Shown: positions 60,818 to 64,000 of the stretch, in pieces | Position numbering within the stretch: position 1 is the first letter of the stretch | Layout of the letters: each line of letters opens with the position of its first letter | Assembly: GCF_000744225.1 (NCBI RefSeq) | Contig: NZ_JQLN01000007.1 | Location: forward strand, 1,178,001-1,242,000 | DNA from: Kitasatospora mediocidica KCTC 9733 | Lineage (GTDB): Bacteria > Actinomycetota > Actinomycetes > Streptomycetales > Streptomycetaceae | Length of the DNA: 64,000 nt | Direction: 5' to 3' | Notes under the pieces: generated by a model | Databases searched by the model: none | The model's input: only the letters and a program-made list of their open reading frames with translations | What the model was told of the DNA's origin: nothing | Translations under genes and position numbers: made by a program

Positions 60818-62917
60818 TCAGTTCTGGGTCAGCTGGTCGAAGTCCACCTCTCCCGTGGTGCCGCCGCCGTTGTTGTGGGCGGTCATGAACACACCGGCGT
60901 CCTGGGCCGACGCGGCGCCGGGGACGGTGGCGGTGCCGACCGTCGTCCAGGTGGTGCCGTCGGTCGAGTAGGAGCCGGTGTAGCTGCCGCCGGTCCGCAC
61001 CAGCTTCAGCCAGGTCGGGTAACTCGCCGTGCCGAGGCCCGAGTTCGAGGGAGCGGAGTTGCTGTCCAGCCGGCCACTGCCGGTGCTGTCCCACTGCAGC
61101 ACGTAGCCGTTGCCGGGGGTGACGGCGAGGATCAGGTAGCCGGGCGAACTGCCCGGCGCCGTCACGTCGTTGCGGACGATGATGCCCGCCTTGGCCCAAC
61201 TGCTGGTGGCGGCCTGGGCGGTGACCTGCACGACGGTGGTCGAGCCGTCGTGCTCCGCGCCCTTCTGGTAGACGGTGCTGTACTCGTCCGTGCTGCCCCA
61301 GGCGTCGGCGCCGCCGCCGAGCACGCCCAGCCGTGTGCCGGACTGCCCGAAGACCGCCGTGGTGTCGCTGTAGGTCAGGTACGGCGCGCGCACCGGGGCG
61401 GTCACCCGGACGGTACCCGCCGAGTCGGCCGCGGTGCTGCCGCCGCTCCAGCGGGCGGCGACCGTTCCGGTCAGCGTGTCGGTCTCGATCGGCACGCTGA
61501 GCACGGTCGGCGCGGTGATCCGGAACGCCGCGATGGCCATGTGGCCGGGGCGCACCGTGCCGAACCCGGTGGCGGTGAGCGGCTCGACCGTCCAGCCGGC
61601 CGGCGCGTTCAGCCCGAGGGTGACCTGACCGACCGCCGAGCTGCCGTTGTTGGTGAACGAGGAGGTCACCGTGGCGGTGGCGCCGTCCAGTTGGGCGGGG
61701 ATCGCGGTGTTCAGGGAGATGCTCGGCGCGAACTGGCCGGGCTTGTCGGTCTTCGCCACCCGGTAGAGGACGGTCCCGTGGCCCGGGACGGCGGCGCTGA
61801 TGGTGCCCGGCGTCTCGGTGGTCGCCTTGCTCCACAGGTCGCGCAGCGTGTAGCCCTTGGCCGCACCGAGTCCGACGGCCTGGGCGGTGGTGCTGATCGT
61901 CGCGGTGGTCGCGTTCTCGTTGAACAGCGCGACTGCCACGCTGCCGTCCGCCAACGGCTTGGCGAGTACGTCCAGGCCGCCGCTGTGCGCGATCTCCACG
62001 CCCTGCTTGCCCAGCGGGTCCTGGTCGACCGCGATGACGTCGCGGTTGGTGTAGATCGCCATGGTCTGTGCGGACGCGGCGCGCAGGTCGGCGCCGGAGA
62101 TCAGCGGCGCGGCCATCGTGGCCCAGAGCGAGAACTCGGACCGGTCCTCGGCCGGGGTCATGCCGTTGCCGACCTCCAGCATGTCCGGGTCGTTCCAGGC
62201 GCCCGGGCCGGCACCGGCGGCCAGCGCGACGTTGGTGTGGAAGTTACCCAGCATCGAGCCGAAGTCGGCGCTGATGTCACCGGTGGTCCGCCACAGGTTG
62301 CCGACGCCGGCCCCCCAGGACGCGACGTTCTCATTGCCCCAGTTGCAGAGCGAGTAGACGATCGAACGGCCGGTCTTCGCGAGCGCCGCGCCCATCGCCT
62401 TGTAGCGCTGCTGGCTCGGGATGTTCTGGTTGTAGCAGTTGTCGTACTTGAGGTAGTCCACACCCCAGGACGCGAACGAGGCGGCGTCCGCGTCCTCGTG
62501 GCCCAGGCTGCCCGGGTAGCCGGCGCAGGTCATCGTGCCCGCGCTCTCGTAGATGCCGAGCTTGAGGCCCTTGCTGTGCACGTACGCGGCGACGCCGGTG
62601 ATGCCGTCCGGGAACTTGACCGGATCGGGCACAAGATTGCCGGCCGCATCGCGGGACTTGCTCATCCAGCAGTCGTCGATATTGACGTACTGGTAGCCGG
62701 CCTGCTGCATGCCGCTGGCCACCAGCTTGTCGGCGATCTGCTCGACCAGCTTCTCGCTGACGTCGCAGCCGAAGGTGTTCCAGTCGTTCCAGCCCATCGG
62801 GGGCGTCTTCGCCAGTCCGTTGTCCACTGCGGCCGCCGGTGTCGCCGTCGCCGTGACGACGGTCAGCGGCACCGCCGTCATCGCGGCGGCGAGCAGCGCG
62901 GCCCACGCCTTCTTCAT
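60818..62917 (-). CDS. Secreted GH27 alpha-galactosidase with accessory domains
   Basis: 699 residues from the ATG with AGGAGA upstream. It has a signal peptide ending near TPAAA. The GH27 catalytic domain starts LAKTPPMGWNDWNTFGC and contains YLKYDNCYN (nucleophile Asp) and NDPDMLEVGNG. After the domain, about residues 400-500 form an NEW3-like module (SISLNTAIPAQLDG ... APAGWTVEPL), and the last 180 form a beta-sandwich with TSSWAKAGIIVRND that resembles a lectin/carbohydrate-binding unit. It removes alpha-linked galactose from plant oligosaccharides outside the cell. Confidence 0.9.
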   Translation of the reverse strand: MKKAWAALLAAAMTAVPLTVVTATATPAAAVDNGLAKTPPMGWNDWNTFGCDVSEKLVEQIADKLVASGMQQAGYQYVNIDDCWMSKSRDAAGNLVPDPVKFPDGITGVAAYVHSKGLKLGIYESAGTMTCAGYPGSLGHEDADAASFASWGVDYLKYDNCYNQNIPSQQRYKAMGAALAKTGRSIVYSLCNWGNENVASWGAGVGNLWRTTGDISADFGSMLGNFHTNVALAAGAGPGAWNDPDMLEVGNGMTPAEDRSEFSLWATMAAPLISGADLRAASAQTMAIYTNRDVIAVDQDPLGKQGVEIAHSGGLDVLAKPLADGSVAVALFNENATTATISTTAQAVGLGAAKGYTLRDLWSKATTETPGTISAAVPGHGTVLYRVAKTDKPGQFAPSISLNTAIPAQLDGATATVTSSFTNNGSSAVGQVTLGLNAPAGWTVEPLTATGFGTVRPGHMAIAAFRITAPTVLSVPIETDTLTGTVAARWSGGSTAADSAGTVRVTAPVRAPYLTYSDTTAVFGQSGTRLGVLGGGADAWGSTDEYSTVYQKGAEHDGSTTVVQVTAQAATSSWAKAGIIVRNDVTAPGSSPGYLILAVTPGNGYVLQWDSTGSGRLDSNSAPSNSGLGTASYPTWLKLVRTGGSYTGSYSTDGTTWTTVGTATVPGAASAQDAGVFMTAHNNGGGTTGEVDFDQLTQN

Positions 62918-62972
62918 GCCATCTCCTGGGTGGTGAGAGGTGCTGGGGAGGGAGGGTGCTCGTGCGTGGTGC

Positions 62973-62994
62973 GTCCGCCATGCGCATGGCGGAC
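62973..62994. promoter_or_regulatory. Perfect 22-bp palindrome upstream of the alpha-galactosidase
   Basis: GTCCGCCATGC and its exact complement are joined head to head with no spacer, about 55 bases upstream of the start. It could be an operator for an unidentified regulator. It could also form a hairpin in the leader. Confidence 0.6.
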
Positions 62995-63183
62995 CCAGGG
63001 AATCAAAACTCCACATCATCGGTCAATAACTCACACCAAACTGAAGCCATGGACGCGGAAAGTCGGCAGAATCACCCAAACTTCAACAGTCGAACCTGGC
63101 ACCGATCACCGCCCAACCGATGGGTAGCATGACGAACTCCTGTGTGAGCACAGGCGCGACGAACACAACGGGGGTGGGGACCA

Positions 63184-64000
63184 TGGGCATCGGCATGGGC
63201 ACGGGCATGGGCAGGCGCCAGAAGGCCGCGGCAGGACTCGCGGCGGTGGCGGTGGCCGGCGCGTTCGGCGCCTACGGGGTCTCGGAGCTGGGGGCGAAAC
63301 ACACCACAGCCGACGTACGGACCGTCACGGTCGCCGACCCGCCCGCCGGGCAGGTCCCGTCCCCGACCGGCCCGCCGAGCGACTCCGCGCTCCCGTCGCC
63401 GAGCGCGAGCGCGAGCCCGTCCGCGAGCGCCTCGGCCAGTGCCTCGCGCAGCGCCTCGCCCAGTGCCTCGGCGAGCCGTTCGACCTCGCGCGGTTCGTCC
63501 GCGACCGCCTCCACGCAGCCCGGCGGCACGACTCCGAAGACCCAGGCCGCCGCCTCCGCCGCGCCCGCGCCGACCGCCAAGCCCGGCCCGGTCGCACCGC
63601 CGCCTCCGCCCGTCACCGCCCCGCAGACCCCGCCGGCCCAGGGCGGCTGCAAGAGCTTCACCGGTACCAACCAGCCGCAGAGCGACGTCGGCGCCGCCCT
63701 CACCGCCGCCGCGGGAAAGTCCAGGACGCTGACGCTGGGCAGCGGCGGCACCGACAAGCTCCCGCCGCTGCCGGTCAACCTGGTCAAGGCGATCGCCTGG
63801 CAGGAGAGCGGCTGGCAGTCGGCCATCCTGGCCTGCGACGGCGGCATCGGCACGATGCAGATCATGCCCGCCACCGCGACCTGGATGAACGGCAAGTTCG
63901 GTACGAAGAACGACGTCCAGACGCTGGCCGGCAACACCGACCTCGGCGCCGAGCTGCTGGACGAACTGGTCGCCTACTACGGCGACTCGGACTTCGGCGG
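63184..64000 (+). CDS. Secreted lytic transglycosylase, 3' end outside window
   Basis: 272 codons are visible from the ATG at 63184 (GGTGGGGA upstream); ATGs four and eight codons later are alternatives. A signal-like N-terminus (RRQKAAAGLAAVAVAGAFGAYG) leads to a Ser/Ala-rich low-complexity stalk (about 65-110), then a Pro-rich spacer. From about residue 195 comes the SLT domain with AIAWQESGWQ (catalytic Glu) and GTMQIMPATATW. It cleaves peptidoglycan glycan strands, likely in growth or sporulation. Confidence 0.88.

Noticed and set aside
1..64000. tRNA, rRNA or riboswitch genes
   Set aside because: I saw no cloverleaf, rRNA or known aptamer pattern; a covariance-model scan would be needed to exclude them.

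Overview
The window is chromosomal DNA of a high-GC actinomycete. Most genes use GTG or ATG starts with G/C-rich third positions, and many sit behind leaderless TANNNT-N6-start promoters. The gene set (glnE, a GlnA2-type glutamine synthetase, nadE, panB, map, secreted amylases, a malR-type operator pair, ROK/TetR/PadR/BTAD regulators) fits the Streptomyces/Kitasatospora family. I cannot name a species from sequence alone.

Layout. 1-4800: an envelope redox locus with a cytochrome b-like subunit, a cytochrome b-associated partner, a ferric-reductase-like flavoprotein, an FMN-binding protein and its flavin transferase ApbE. It ends in a broken response-regulator/lectin chimera. 4870-7320: a lectin remnant, then an FAD dehydrogenase in an operon with a TetR regulator that has a clear operator. 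7500-15400: a small membrane protein, an RsbU-like phosphatase, a P450, an ArsC-like protein, a divergent PPOX/DUF1697 pair joined by a perfect 32-bp inverted repeat, DUF1152, a hemerythrin-like protein and a frameshifted esterase lipoprotein. 15660-19060: enolase-superfamily enzyme with ROK repressor, divergent from an SDR. 19081-26711: starch degradation, with a secreted alpha-amylase (CBM20) and a giant amylase-pullulanase, both behind malR-like operators. 26947-41670: a conserved core with a PAP2 enzyme, glnE, an acyltransferase, a secreted protein, a GlnA2-type synthetase, nadE, an EEP-family protein, an MFS/TetR pair and panB. 41772-47000: a DrrAB-type exporter beside a frame-broken BTAD/ATPase regulator. 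47171-53745: M50 protease, MFS transporter, map, a PrimPol-like protein, small conserved proteins and a PadR regulator with an array of palindromic sites.

53883-58207 is the most unusual part. It is a 4.3-kb element with TGT...ACA ends, a 5-bp target duplication (CTTGA), several repeated end-binding-type sites at each end, an intact TnsA-like endonuclease gene, a stub of the adjoining transposase, a truncated ImmA/IrrE gene and unknown cargo. I read it as a decayed Tn7-like transposon. After it come a DinB protein, an SDR/TetR pair with two operator copies, a GH27 alpha-galactosidase and the start of a lytic transglycosylase.

Four genes (esterase, BTAD regulator, PadR, ImmA/IrrE) are split by single-base frame changes in or near G/C runs. 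This pattern could be real decay, but it could also be homopolymer error in the assembly.
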